Assembly: GCA_937952975.1 (NCBI GenBank)
Contig: CALFXX010000048.1
Location: 15,737 to 79,736, forward strand
Origin: an uncultured Alcaligenaceae bacterium
GTDB taxonomy: Bacteria; Pseudomonadota; Gammaproteobacteria; Burkholderiales; Burkholderiaceae_B
Direction of reading: 5' to 3'
Length of the DNA: 64,000 bases
The translations under genes were made by a program, and so were the position numbers. Below the pieces are notes generated by a model. That model made no database searches and had not been told where the DNA came from. It saw only the letters and a program-made list of their open reading frames with translations. Below are positions 54,680 through 63,813 of this stretch, one piece after another (within the stretch, counting starts at the first letter, position 1; every line of letters begins with the position of its first letter).

Positions 54680-54838
54680 GGCACTTGCAAGTGGCTGCCC
54701 CCTTGCCTGCCTCCTAAATAGATCGGGCTTTTAGCCCAATTCCGGTAAACTACTTGCTCGCTGGGTCACACGTGACACCACCCAACGTGAACAAGCCAAA
54801 GTCTGTCACCTATCTCTTTTAAGCAAGGCCTCTCGAGC

Positions 54839-57067
54839 ATGACTGCACGCACCCAAATCCATCGCCTTCAAGTTGCAACTTCGCTGTACCGTTTTATTGA
54901 AGACAGCGTCCTGCCAGGCACTGGCGTAAGCAGCACAGCCTTCTGGCAAGGTTTCGATGCCGTGGTGCATGACTTGTCGCCAAAAAATGTCGCTTTGCTG
55001 GCCGAGCGCGATCGCATTCAAACCGAGATGGACAACTGGCATCGCGCCCACCCTGGCCCGATCCAAGACATGACCGCCTACCGCGCACACCTCACCTCGA
55101 TCGGGTATCTTGCGCCAGTTCCCGGGCCAGTCACTATCACCACCACCAATGTTGATGCCGAGCTGGCGCTGCAAGCGGGCCCACAACTGGTGGTGCCGGT
55201 ACTCAACGCGCGCTATGCCTTGAACGCAGCCAATGCGCGCTGGGGCTCGTTGTACGACGCCCTGTATGGTACCGATGCGCTGCCTGAAACCGACGGTGCC
55301 ACCAAAACTGGCCCCAATGGCTCTGGCTACAACCCCGTGCGCGGCGCTCGCGTCATCGCCTTTGGTCGTCAGTTTCTAGACCAGTCAGCGCCTTTGGCAA
55401 GCGGCTCGCATGCCGACGTACAGCGCTACAGCGTAGAAGCAGGCAAGTTAGTTATGGCGCTTAAAAACGGCAACACAACGGGCTTGGCACAGGCCCACCA
55501 GTTTGTTGGTTACCAAGGTTCTGAGGCAAGCCCCTCTGCCATTCTGTTGGTCAACAACGGTCTGCATATTGATATCCAAATTGATAACTCAAAGGGCATT
55601 GGCAAAGACGACCAGGCCGGCGTCAATGACATCGTGATTGAGTCAGCGCTTTCGACCATTCTTGACCTCGAAGACTCTGTCGCCGTCGTCGACGCAGACG
55701 ACAAGGTCTTGGCCTATAGCAACTGGTTAGGCATTTTGAAAGGTACGCTTGTTGAAAGCGTCACCAAAAACGGTAAAACCTTTAACCGAACCCTAAATGC
55801 CGATAGAAAATACCAAGCTGGTATGGGCGCCACACAAGCCAAGGATGGCGTGGTGACCTTACACGGTCGTTCACTTTTGTTTTTACGGAACGTCGGTCAC
55901 CTGATGACCAACCCAGCCATTCTTGATGGCCAAGGTAACGAGATATTTGAAGGCATTCTGGATGCGGTGGTCACGGTCGCGATTGCGCTGCATGATCTGA
56001 AACGCACAAAAGAACACCTGTATGGCAACTCACGTACGGGCTCGGTTTATATCGTTAAACCTAAAATGCATGGTCCCGCTGAAGTTGCCTTTGCGAGCGA
56101 ACTGTTTAGCCGTGTTGAAGCGCTGTTAGGCTTACCAGCAAACACAGTCAAGCTCGGCATCATGGATGAAGAGCGTCGCACCAGCGCCAACCTAAAAGCC
56201 TGCATCAACGAAGCCCGTGCCAGAGTCGCATTCATCAACACTGGCTTTTTAGATCGTACCGGCGACGAGATGCACACAGCCATGCAAGCTGGGCCAATGC
56301 TGCGTAAGGGCGACATGAAATCAAGCGCCTGGCTCTCAGCCTATGAGCGCAGCAATGTGTTGACGGGCTTAGCCTGCGGTCTGCGCGGTCGCGCTCAAAT
56401 CGGCAAAGGGATGTGGGCGATGCCCGATCTGATGGCCGCCATGCTCGAACAAAAAATTGGTCATCCAAAGGCCGGTGCCAATACCGCTTGGGTACCCTCG
56501 CCTACCGCAGCAACCTTGCACGCCTTGCATTACCACCAGGTCAAAGTCGCCGAGATTCAACAGGGGCTTGAAAAAACGGCGAACGATGCTGAAATCGATC
56601 GCTTGCTCAACGAAATTTTACAAGTGCCTGTCGCGACTGCCCCCAAGTGGTCGGCGACCGATGTTCAACAAGAGCTCGACAATAACGCCCAAGGTATTTT
56701 GGGTTATGTGGTGCGTTGGATTGATCAGGGTGTAGGCTGCTCAAAAGTGCCTGACATCCACAATATTGGCTTGATGGAAGATCGTGCGACGTTAAGAATT
56801 TCAAGTCAGCATATTGCAAACTGGCTGTTGCACGGCATTGCAACCGAAGCGCAGGTCAATGAAACCTTGCAACGTATGGCAAAGGTGGTGGATCAACAAA
56901 ACGCGAACGATCCCCTCTACACACCCATGTCGCCCAACTTTGAGGCGTCGTCTGCCTACCGTGCCGCACGTGATCTCGTCTTCAAAGGTCTGGTACAGCC
57001 TAGCGGCTACACCGAACCGTTGTTGCACGCCTGGCGCTTAAAGGTCAAAGCTCAGACGCAGTCCTAG
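54839..57067 (+). CDS. glcB: malate synthase G
   Basis: The product has 742 residues, in the G-type range (about 720-740). It condenses glyoxylate with acetyl-CoA to malate. Family segments are seen throughout: NARYALNAANARWGSLYDALYG, the insertion-domain element SAILLVNNGLHIDIQID, ILDLEDSVAVVD (metal Asp/Glu), YIVKPKMHGPAEVAF, LGIMDEERRTSANL and FINTGFLDRTGDEMHT. The start ATG 54839 is preceded by AAGG about 11 bases away. Isocitrate lyase is not in the window. It is the only clear central-metabolism gene here and may serve glyoxylate from the catabolic genes around it. Confidence 0.95.
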   Translation: MTARTQIHRLQVATSLYRFIEDSVLPGTGVSSTAFWQGFDAVVHDLSPKNVALLAERDRIQTEMDNWHRAHPGPIQDMTAYRAHLTSIGYLAPVPGPVTITTTNVDAELALQAGPQLVVPVLNARYALNAANARWGSLYDALYGTDALPETDGATKTGPNGSGYNPVRGARVIAFGRQFLDQSAPLASGSHADVQRYSVEAGKLVMALKNGNTTGLAQAHQFVGYQGSEASPSAILLVNNGLHIDIQIDNSKGIGKDDQAGVNDIVIESALSTILDLEDSVAVVDADDKVLAYSNWLGILKGTLVESVTKNGKTFNRTLNADRKYQAGMGATQAKDGVVTLHGRSLLFLRNVGHLMTNPAILDGQGNEIFEGILDAVVTVAIALHDLKRTKEHLYGNSRTGSVYIVKPKMHGPAEVAFASELFSRVEALLGLPANTVKLGIMDEERRTSANLKACINEARARVAFINTGFLDRTGDEMHTAMQAGPMLRKGDMKSSAWLSAYERSNVLTGLACGLRGRAQIGKGMWAMPDLMAAMLEQKIGHPKAGANTAWVPSPTAATLHALHYHQVKVAEIQQGLEKTANDAEIDRLLNEILQVPVATAPKWSATDVQQELDNNAQGILGYVVRWIDQGVGCSKVPDIHNIGLMEDRATLRISSQHIANWLLHGIATEAQVNETLQRMAKVVDQQNANDPLYTPMSPNFEASSAYRAARDLVFKGLVQPSGYTEPLLHAWRLKVKAQTQS

Positions 57068-57118
57068 CCCGCCGCAATTCACCTGAAACAAGAGCTGTAG
57101 ATATTTTTAGGAAATGAC

Positions 57119-58579
57119 ATGAACGCACCCGTCCCAATGCTCGACACCGCAGAAATGCTTTCAAATGTGAGCCAGGCTTGGGACGACGATCTTGTCAAAC
57201 AGCTCAGCGACTACATCGAGATCCCGGCTAAATCACCAGCCTTTGACGCAGATTGGGCAAAAGCCGGCTATCTTGAAACGGTATTGCAACGTGCGGCGAC
57301 CTGGGTTGAACAGCAGAAAGTGGCAGGGCTTAAAGCCGAAATTATTCGCCTGCCCGGACGTACGCCCATCATGTTTTTTGAAGTGGCCGCAACACGTCCA
57401 CAAACGCCAAGCAGCCAAACGGTGCTGATGTATGGCCACCTGGATAAACAACCCGAGTTTGATGGTTGGCGCGCTGGCCTGGGCCCTTGGACACCCAAAT
57501 ATATCGACGGCAAACTCTACGGACGCGGCAGTGCCGACGACGGCTACGCGACCTATGCTGCGATTACCGCGATTCAAGCGCTCAAAGCGCAGAAGGTCGA
57601 ACACCCACGTATCGTCGGGATTATTGAAACCTGCGAGGAAAGCGGCTCGCCTGACTTGCTGCCCTATATCGATGCGATCAAATCTCGTTTGGGCGATGTC
57701 GGCTTGGTGATGTGTCTGGATAGTGGCGCAGGGAATTACGATCAGTTATGGCTCACGACGAGCTTGCGCGGCATGGCCGCCGGCGTATTAAAAGTTGAAA
57801 TCCTCACCGAAGGCATTCACTCGGGCGACGCCTCAGGGTTGGTGCCCTCAAGCTTTCGTATCATGCGCCATGTGTTAGATCGCCTCGAAGATAGTGAAAC
57901 AGGCCGCCTGTTACCAAGCAGTTTTCATTGCGAAATCCCGCCCGAGCGGCGCGCGCAGGCCAGTGCCACAGCGGCCATTCTGGGCGACGAAATTTACAAA
58001 CGCTTTCCCTGGGCGCACCACGACTGCGGCGGCTCAACCTTAGTCGCGATTCCAACAACGCTCGACCCCGTCGAAGCCCTGATGCGTCGCACGTGGATGC
58101 CTACACTGAGCGTGACTGGCGCCGAAGGCTTTCCATCTCTACAAGACGCCGGTAACGTCTTGCGCCCCTACACAGCTTTCAAACTCAGCCTACGCTTGCC
58201 ACCCCTGATTGACGCAGCAGCGGCCGTAGCAGAACTCAAAACCTTGTTAGAAGACAACGCCCCGTACCAAGCTAAAGTGACCTTCGAATCGCAAGGTGCC
58301 TCAACCGGCTGGAATGCCCCAGCAATCGCCCCTTGGTTTGAGCAGGCCTTGAATCAAGCGAGCCTCGCACACTTTCAGGCGCCGGTGGGGTATATCGGCC
58401 AAGGCGGCACGATCCCGTTAATGAACCTGTTAAGCCAAGGCTTTCCCAAGGCACAAATGATGGTTTGCGGTGTGCTTGGACCAAAATCGAATGCCCACGG
58501 CCCCAACGAGTTTTTACATGTGCCGTATGCAAAAAAATTAACCGCTGCCGTTGGACAAATCATGGCGCAGATGCCTTAG
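57119..58579 (+). CDS. M20-family metallopeptidase
   Basis: The product has 486 residues. Zinc ligands and catalytic residues follow the M20 pattern: H107 and catalytic D109 in MYGHLDKQPE, D141 in GRGSADDGY, Glu pair 173-174 in ETCEESGSPD, and the C-terminal NAHGPNEF. The DKQPEFDGW element is typical of dipeptidase-like M20A members such as carnosinase and acetylornithine-related enzymes. It follows malate synthase by 51 bases with AGGA upstream. The next gene is an N-acyl-D-amino-acid deacylase-like enzyme, so the pair may process small peptides or N-acyl amino acids. Confidence 0.9.
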   Translation: MNAPVPMLDTAEMLSNVSQAWDDDLVKQLSDYIEIPAKSPAFDADWAKAGYLETVLQRAATWVEQQKVAGLKAEIIRLPGRTPIMFFEVAATRPQTPSSQTVLMYGHLDKQPEFDGWRAGLGPWTPKYIDGKLYGRGSADDGYATYAAITAIQALKAQKVEHPRIVGIIETCEESGSPDLLPYIDAIKSRLGDVGLVMCLDSGAGNYDQLWLTTSLRGMAAGVLKVEILTEGIHSGDASGLVPSSFRIMRHVLDRLEDSETGRLLPSSFHCEIPPERRAQASATAAILGDEIYKRFPWAHHDCGGSTLVAIPTTLDPVEALMRRTWMPTLSVTGAEGFPSLQDAGNVLRPYTAFKLSLRLPPLIDAAAAVAELKTLLEDNAPYQAKVTFESQGASTGWNAPAIAPWFEQALNQASLAHFQAPVGYIGQGGTIPLMNLLSQGFPKAQMMVCGVLGPKSNAHGPNEFLHVPYAKKLTAAVGQIMAQMP

Positions 58580-58735
58580 ACTCACTTAAAAACTGACTGA
58601 AAGCCGCTGAAAGACTGTTCCAACGTGCATGAAGAAGGCACCAAGCTCGCCTCAGGCACTTTGACTAGCAAACAAAACTTATACTGTTCAAGCGACATTT
58701 AAAACAGAATCCACTCACACAGACGAGACATCATC

Positions 58736-60463
58736 ATGGCGACACCCTCCTCACTTATTATTCGTAATGGCCTGATCGCGGATGGCACGGGTAATGCGCC
58801 CTATGTCGGCGACATCAAAATCGTCAATGGCCTGATTGAACAGGTTGGCACGGTGACGGGTACTGCGTCTGAAGAAATCGATGCCAAAGGCCTGCTTGTT
58901 ACCCCTGGATTCGTTGACATCCACACACACTACGATGGCCAAGTTACCTGGAGCAATCAACTCGCCTCTTCGTCGCAACTGGGCGTCACCACGGTGGTCA
59001 TGGGTAATTGCGGAATTGGCTTCGCCCCCTGTAATCCCGAACACCGCCAAGTCATGATGAAACTCATGGAAGGCGTTGAGGATATTCCGGGCGTCGTACT
59101 GGATGAAGGCTTACCCTGGAACTGGCGTACCTTTCCAGAATATCTGGATGCACTTGAGGCGCGCCAATATGATGCCGATATCGCCACTCAAGTGGGTCAT
59201 GCGCCACTGCGTATTCATGTCATGGGTGACCGAGGCGCCGCGCGTGAAGTGGCGACCGAAGCAGACAGCCTTGAAATGGCGCGCTTAGCCGCTGAGGCTG
59301 TGCAAGCGGGTGCGTTAGGCTTCACAACTTCACGCACGATTTTGCACAAGAGCAGTGATGGCCATCACACACCAACTTTAGGCGCTGCCGAAAGCGAACT
59401 CACGACGATTGCGAAGGGCTTGGGCGCAATCGGTCAAGGTGTCTTGCAATTGGTGTCTGATTTTGACGATACTGATAATGAATTTGCGATGCTGCGTCGC
59501 ATCGTCGAGGCCTCGGGACGCCCACTTTCATTGACGCTGCTGCAGCATGAACACTTGCCCCAACGCTGGCGCCGTGTCATGCAACACATGCACGATGCCA
59601 CCGATGCAGGTCTAAAAATGAAAGCACAAGTCGGCGCACGCCCTGTGGCCCTGTTGCTGAGTTTTTCGCTGTCGATTTGTCCGTTCTCGCAATTGCCTTC
59701 ATACGAAGCATTGGCAAAGTTGCCGCTTGCTGAAAAACTTGAACGCCTCAAAGACCCTGCTCTGCGCGCAAAAATCGTAGCCGAAGAACACACCGAAGCA
59801 CTCTACAAACGCCGCGTCGCAAACTTTGAAAATCTGTATCCCTTGGGTGATCCGCCAGAGTACGAACCAAAGCCCGAAGACAGTATCGCGGGCTTGGCAC
59901 AACGTGCTGGTGTCAACCCAACTGAGTATGCCTACGACTACTTGCTTCAAAATGAAGGCAAAGCGATTTTGTATCGCCCTCTCTATAACTATGCCGACCA
60001 AAATCTTGAAGTCCTGCGCGAAATGTTGCTTGATCGCGATACCGTGCCCGGCTTAAGCGATGGCGGTGCACACTATGGTTTTATCTGCGACGCAAGCTTC
60101 CCAACCTATCTGCTCACGCACTGGGCACGCGATCGTTCACGTGGTGAAAAAATCCCTCTCGAAACCTTGGTGAAATGGCAAACACACGACACTGCAGCGA
60201 CAGTGGGTTTGAACGATCGGGGCCTACTGCGCCCAGGCTACAAAGGCGATGTCAACATCATCGACTTTAAAAACCTCAAACTCCGCGCCCCAAAAATCGT
60301 GCATGATCTGCCCGCAAACGGTCGTCGCCTGGGGCAAATTGCCGAAGGCTACCGCGCCACGATCGTGTCGGGCGTCGTCACCTATCGCGACGGCGTAGCC
60401 ACGGGCAAATTGCCAGGCAAGCTTATTCGCGGTGCACAAGTCGCACAAACTGTAGCAGCCTAA
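58736..60463 (+). CDS. N-acyl-D-amino-acid deacylase-type amidohydrolase
   Basis: The product has 575 residues of the amidohydrolase 3 / D-aminoacylase type: TPGFVDIHTHYDGQVTW with H63 and H65, NCGIGFAPC (a Cys metal ligand typical of the family), GHAPLRIHVMG and LSDGGAHYGFICD. The central region lacks a clear HxxD zinc bridging Lys that I can place. It cleaves N-acyl-D-amino acids in characterised members, but many have other substrates. Start ATG 58736 with GAGA about 6 bases upstream. A 156-base gap separates it from the M20 gene. Confidence 0.85.
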   Translation: MATPSSLIIRNGLIADGTGNAPYVGDIKIVNGLIEQVGTVTGTASEEIDAKGLLVTPGFVDIHTHYDGQVTWSNQLASSSQLGVTTVVMGNCGIGFAPCNPEHRQVMMKLMEGVEDIPGVVLDEGLPWNWRTFPEYLDALEARQYDADIATQVGHAPLRIHVMGDRGAAREVATEADSLEMARLAAEAVQAGALGFTTSRTILHKSSDGHHTPTLGAAESELTTIAKGLGAIGQGVLQLVSDFDDTDNEFAMLRRIVEASGRPLSLTLLQHEHLPQRWRRVMQHMHDATDAGLKMKAQVGARPVALLLSFSLSICPFSQLPSYEALAKLPLAEKLERLKDPALRAKIVAEEHTEALYKRRVANFENLYPLGDPPEYEPKPEDSIAGLAQRAGVNPTEYAYDYLLQNEGKAILYRPLYNYADQNLEVLREMLLDRDTVPGLSDGGAHYGFICDASFPTYLLTHWARDRSRGEKIPLETLVKWQTHDTAATVGLNDRGLLRPGYKGDVNIIDFKNLKLRAPKIVHDLPANGRRLGQIAEGYRATIVSGVVTYRDGVATGKLPGKLIRGAQVAQTVAA

Positions 60464-60487
60464 ATCTATCAACAATCGGAGACCAAC

Positions 60488-60805
60488 ATGGCGATATACG
60501 AATTACGCACTTACACCGTCACAGTCGGAAAAATGAGTGAGGTGGTCGCGTTATACAAAGCAGAAGGCTGGCCCGCTTTATCGAAGCACCCCGCAAAGCT
60601 ATGCGGTTACTTCACCGGCGACATTGGCGCCCTGAACCAGTTAGTGCATCTTTGGAAATTCGACGACGACGCTGATCGCCGCAAATTTTGGGATGGCGTC
60701 TATGGCGACCAAGCCTTTATGAATTTTGCCAAACAGTTGCGCCCGTTATTGCAGAAGCAAGAAAACAAGCTGTTACTGGCTGCACCTTGGGGCCCGCAGG
60801 TTTAA
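60488..60805 (+). CDS. NIPSNAP-family protein
   Basis: The product has 105 residues with the NIPSNAP pattern YELRTYTVTVGKMSEVVALY, GYFTGDIGALNQLVHLWKFDD and RRKFWDGVYGD. These small dimeric alpha+beta-barrel proteins often accompany catabolic operons. Their function is unknown. It begins 24 bases after the amidohydrolase stop with a GGAG ribosome-binding site and is likely co-transcribed with it. Confidence 0.9.
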   Translation: MAIYELRTYTVTVGKMSEVVALYKAEGWPALSKHPAKLCGYFTGDIGALNQLVHLWKFDDDADRRKFWDGVYGDQAFMNFAKQLRPLLQKQENKLLLAAPWGPQV

Positions 60806-60847
60806 GCTGACAGTCCGCGGGTTTAACCTGACTGTTCGCAACGAACA
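60795..60847. repeat. short tandem repeat and hairpin after the NIPSNAP gene
   Basis: CGCAGGTTTAAGCTGACAGT (60795-60814), which contains the NIPSNAP stop codon, is repeated as CGCGGGTTTAACCTGACTGT at 60817-60836. TGTTCG-CAA-CGAACA (60833-60847) is a perfect 6-bp inverted repeat lying between convergent genes. Confidence 0.55.
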
Positions 60848-60868
60848 ACTGCGGGTCAGTACACGAGC

Positions 60869-61474
60869 CTAACGGCTCAGAAGCTGAGACACGAGCTGAA
60901 AGTCTTTATGGTCAAGCTGAGGGAAGCCAACCGCTCCCTTTGCTTTTAGACTCTCTAGCATTGCGCTCTGCACAGTCGTTGACCGCTCAGCAAACACAGC
61001 CGAATTCGGCCAAGCTTGTGCTTTCTTGTCAAAGTTTGCGTACTGATAATGGCATGACGAGCAGGCGTTATAGATTTCAGCACCGATATCAAAAATCAAT
61101 TTCACATCTTTGGCCTTAGCCGCTGCCAAGGCGATCTCAGCATTCTTGCTCAAACGGCGCGCCGCCTGCATCCAATTCTTTTTATCAACCGCACGGTTGT
61201 CTAGCATGAGCAGATTAGCCGCCTCCATCAATGTCGCGGCACTATTACGCACCACATCCCACTCTTCTTGCGTCTTTGGGTAAAACTCCTTATCACCCTC
61301 GCTGTTACTGATCCAGCCCACGGCCCCCCACACACCATCTGCTGCAGGATCAAGCACCCATTCCATCAATTCAAGAGTCGTTAAGGGCGAGTTGAAGGGC
61401 GGACGCTCGTAGGTAGTTGTGCAGCTCGCCAGAAAAACTGTGCAAGCAAGCAGTAGGCTGCGAAGAATAGGCAT
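60869..61474 (-). CDS. cytochrome c'-like lipoprotein, single CxxCH
   Basis: The ATG at 61474 gives 201 residues with a clean lipoprotein signal, MPILRSLLLACTVFLASC. The longer frame from 61552 puts 26 non-signal residues ahead of it. The mature part is helical (WDVVRNSAATLMEAANLLML, NAEIALAAAKAKDV) and has one heme c motif YNACSSCHYQYA near the C-terminus, the CxxCHxxY pattern of cytochrome c'/c556. It is probably a four-helix bundle that may bind gas ligands or carry electrons at the membrane. It is convergent with the NIPSNAP gene and divergent from two membrane protein genes. Confidence 0.75.
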   Translation of the reverse strand: MPILRSLLLACTVFLASCTTTYERPPFNSPLTTLELMEWVLDPAADGVWGAVGWISNSEGDKEFYPKTQEEWDVVRNSAATLMEAANLLMLDNRAVDKKNWMQAARRLSKNAEIALAAAKAKDVKLIFDIGAEIYNACSSCHYQYANFDKKAQAWPNSAVFAERSTTVQSAMLESLKAKGAVGFPQLDHKDFQLVSQLLSR

Positions 61475-61765
61475 AGGTGAGCTCAACGATGCAATGATGG
61501 ATTGAGGCGTCAGGTTACGTTTGATTTTATGTATGGTCGGCGCCCGAGTCATTTATACAATACTTTTTCAAGCTTGAAGCGACTCACTCACGACAACACT
61601 GGATCGGCGGTAGCGCAGTGAACGCACACGCCGTAACTGCCCTTAGCGCTCGCTGGCTTGCACATACTAGGGTTTTCCATAGGCAGGCATTTGAAATGAT
61701 CTAATGTTTCCAGTTGGTCTTACGGCGCTATTGACAGACACCATGCCGCTGAGTACTCTTTTCTG

Positions 61766-62269
61766 ATGCGTACAAAACCTCTTGAAGATTTTTGTGTTTG
61801 GCTCGAGCAAACACCACTGAGCGAAAGCATTCAGCAAACGCTGTGGGTTGTGCCCGCTATTCAAACCATTCATATATTGGCCGTCGCGGCGGTACTGATC
61901 TCTGCACTCATGATCAACCTGCGTTTGCTCAATCTATGCAACGCCGATCAAACAACTGTCAGTATCTTTGACCGCTTTGTAAAGGTCATTTGGTGGGCAC
62001 TGCCTGTGCTCTTGCTAAGCGGCGCACTGCTGATCGTAGGCGAACCCGCTCGCTCACTGGCCAACGACGTTTTTCAACTCAAAATGCTGCTCTTAATCGG
62101 CGTTGTATGCCTCACGCTGGTGCTACATAAACGACTAGGCAGCGATGGATTATTTTGGGAATCCAGTGCAGCACGGCAAATGACCGCTCGCACGCTCGCC
62201 TTGATCTCGATGGGTTGCTGGCTAGGCATTATCTGCGCAGGTCGCTGGATTGCTTACACCTACACCTAG
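61766..62269 (+). CDS. DUF6644-type membrane protein, copy 1
   Basis: The product has 167 residues with four to five predicted transmembrane helices. Features are ESIQQTLWVVPAIQTIHILAVAA near the N-terminus and GCWLGIICAGRWIAY at the end. The periodic His (QTIHI) and GRWI motif are shared with copy 2. I recognise it as the family I know as DUF6644, with no function. The family shares the look of a small cytochrome b-like membrane protein but heme ligands are not certain. The 291-base gap 61475-61765 before it holds no gene. Confidence 0.7.
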   Translation: MRTKPLEDFCVWLEQTPLSESIQQTLWVVPAIQTIHILAVAAVLISALMINLRLLNLCNADQTTVSIFDRFVKVIWWALPVLLLSGALLIVGEPARSLANDVFQLKMLLLIGVVCLTLVLHKRLGSDGLFWESSAARQMTARTLALISMGCWLGIICAGRWIAYTYT

Positions 62270-62341
62270 TAGGGCACAAGCAGACCTTCTGTTCATCCAC
62301 TTACGACGCGCACTGGTCATTAGTTAAAAGAAAAGAGACAG

Positions 62342-62851
62342 ATGAGTATTGATAACCTATGTAAATGGCTGTATGACACCACGCTGGCAGTCACCATTCG
62401 TGAAAACGACTCTTTGTTTCCGTGGATCGAATCGGCCCATGTCATTGCAATTGCTCTGGTGCTAGGTTCGATCGTGCTTGTCGATTTACGCCTGCTAGGC
62501 TGGTCCTCGATTGAGCGTCCCGTTAAACGCGTCGCTGAGCAAACCTTACCCATTACTTGGATGATGTTTGTAGTCGCGGCAATCTCTGGCGTCATTCTTT
62601 TTATCTCGAATGCACTGGCCTATGCGAATAATTTTTATTTTCAGGCAAAGCTCGCACTCTTAGTGCTCGCTGGGCTGAATATGCTCATTTTTCAGTATGG
62701 CATTTACCGGTCGGTCGACAAGTGGGGGCAATTGCCCCAGCCGCCGACAGCCGCGCGCGTAGCCGGCGCACTGTCACTCACGTTTTGGATGACGGTTGTG
62801 ATCTTTGGCCGCTGGATCGGCTTTACGCTCGTGCCAACGATACCGACTTAA
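62342..62851 (+). CDS. DUF6644-type membrane protein, copy 2
   Basis: The product has 169 residues with the same membrane layout as copy 1: FPWIESAHVIAIALVLGS and VDLRLLGWSS against MINLRLLNL, and IFGRWIGFT at the end. It starts 72 bases after copy 1. Copies are diverged but clearly homologous by position of motifs. A membrane complex of the two, perhaps with the adjacent exported proteins, is a reasonable inference. Confidence 0.75.
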   Translation: MSIDNLCKWLYDTTLAVTIRENDSLFPWIESAHVIAIALVLGSIVLVDLRLLGWSSIERPVKRVAEQTLPITWMMFVVAAISGVILFISNALAYANNFYFQAKLALLVLAGLNMLIFQYGIYRSVDKWGQLPQPPTAARVAGALSLTFWMTVVIFGRWIGFTLVPTIPT

Positions 62852-62927
62852 AAAGCGATTTTTAATCTCGCTTTTTATCTTTAACTTCTGACCATAGCAA
62901 TAACAACCAGCTTCACTGGAGACAAAT

Positions 62928-63746
62928 ATGAACCATCGAATACGGCACCTAGCCGTTGTGGCCCTTGCAGCGCTAAGCTTTGCGGCAGCTGCGCAACCCA
63001 AGGACATCATCAACCCTCCCCCAACAGCAAAAGATTGGGCAGACATCGCGAAGCTTCCCGACTGGAGTGGTGTTTGGAATCCCAATATTACCGATCAAGA
63101 CAAGCAAGCTAAAACCAATCAGCCGCCTTGGAAGCCTGAGGCGGCAGAACTGATCAAATTTCAGCTCGCGGAAGAAAAAGCCGGAAGACCACCACCATTG
63201 TTCGTGAACTGCTTGCCCGAGGCGATGCCTGCTTGGATGCTCATCACGCACAATGCCATGGAGATCCTATTCACCCCTGGACGTGTGACCATGCTGGGCG
63301 AATCTGACGGCAACCGGCTACGTCGAATTTATACCGATGGCCGCCCTCATCCAGAAGATCCAGATCCAACCTTTCACGGTCATTCGATCGGGCACTGGGA
63401 AGGTGACACTTTGGTTGTCAGTACCGTCGGCGTGCTGCCCCAGGCATGGCTCGCGATCAGTGAAGCCGCAGGCGTCCCCAACAATGGTGACATGAAAATT
63501 ACTGAACGCATTCGTCTGGTCGATAAGGATGTGATGCACGATGAAATAGAAGTCATTGCCCCAAAAATTTTGACTGCCCCTTGGAAAACAACTCGCATCT
63601 TTTTTAGACAACGTGCACGCAAGTACGATATCGTTGAAGGCGTATGTCTTGAAGGCTATAACGCGCCAGGAAAAGACAAGTACGGCAATGATATTTTTGT
63701 ACCGATTCAGCATGACGTCGGTGGCAATCGGGTTCCTCCAAAATAA
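62928..63746 (+). CDS. exported protein of unknown function, often linked to DUF6152
   Basis: The product has 272 residues with a signal peptide (1 to about 22, AAAAQ). Motifs are LPDWSGVWNPN, MEILFTPGRVTMLGESDGNRLRR-like strand, FHGHSIGHWEGDTLVV and DIVEGVCLEGYN. I have seen this GHSIGxWEGDTLVV pattern in many proteobacterial exported proteins, without known function. It sits between DUF6644 pair and a DUF6152-type gene and is likely part of the same unit. CTGGAG precedes the ATG. Confidence 0.75.
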   Translation: MNHRIRHLAVVALAALSFAAAAQPKDIINPPPTAKDWADIAKLPDWSGVWNPNITDQDKQAKTNQPPWKPEAAELIKFQLAEEKAGRPPPLFVNCLPEAMPAWMLITHNAMEILFTPGRVTMLGESDGNRLRRIYTDGRPHPEDPDPTFHGHSIGHWEGDTLVVSTVGVLPQAWLAISEAAGVPNNGDMKITERIRLVDKDVMHDEIEVIAPKILTAPWKTTRIFFRQRARKYDIVEGVCLEGYNAPGKDKYGNDIFVPIQHDVGGNRVPPK

Positions 63747-63813
63747 ACACTGCGCTTAGCTAAATTTAAATTTACACGTTTTAAATTCAGCGTTAAAAAT
63801 CAAGGAAAGTAAA

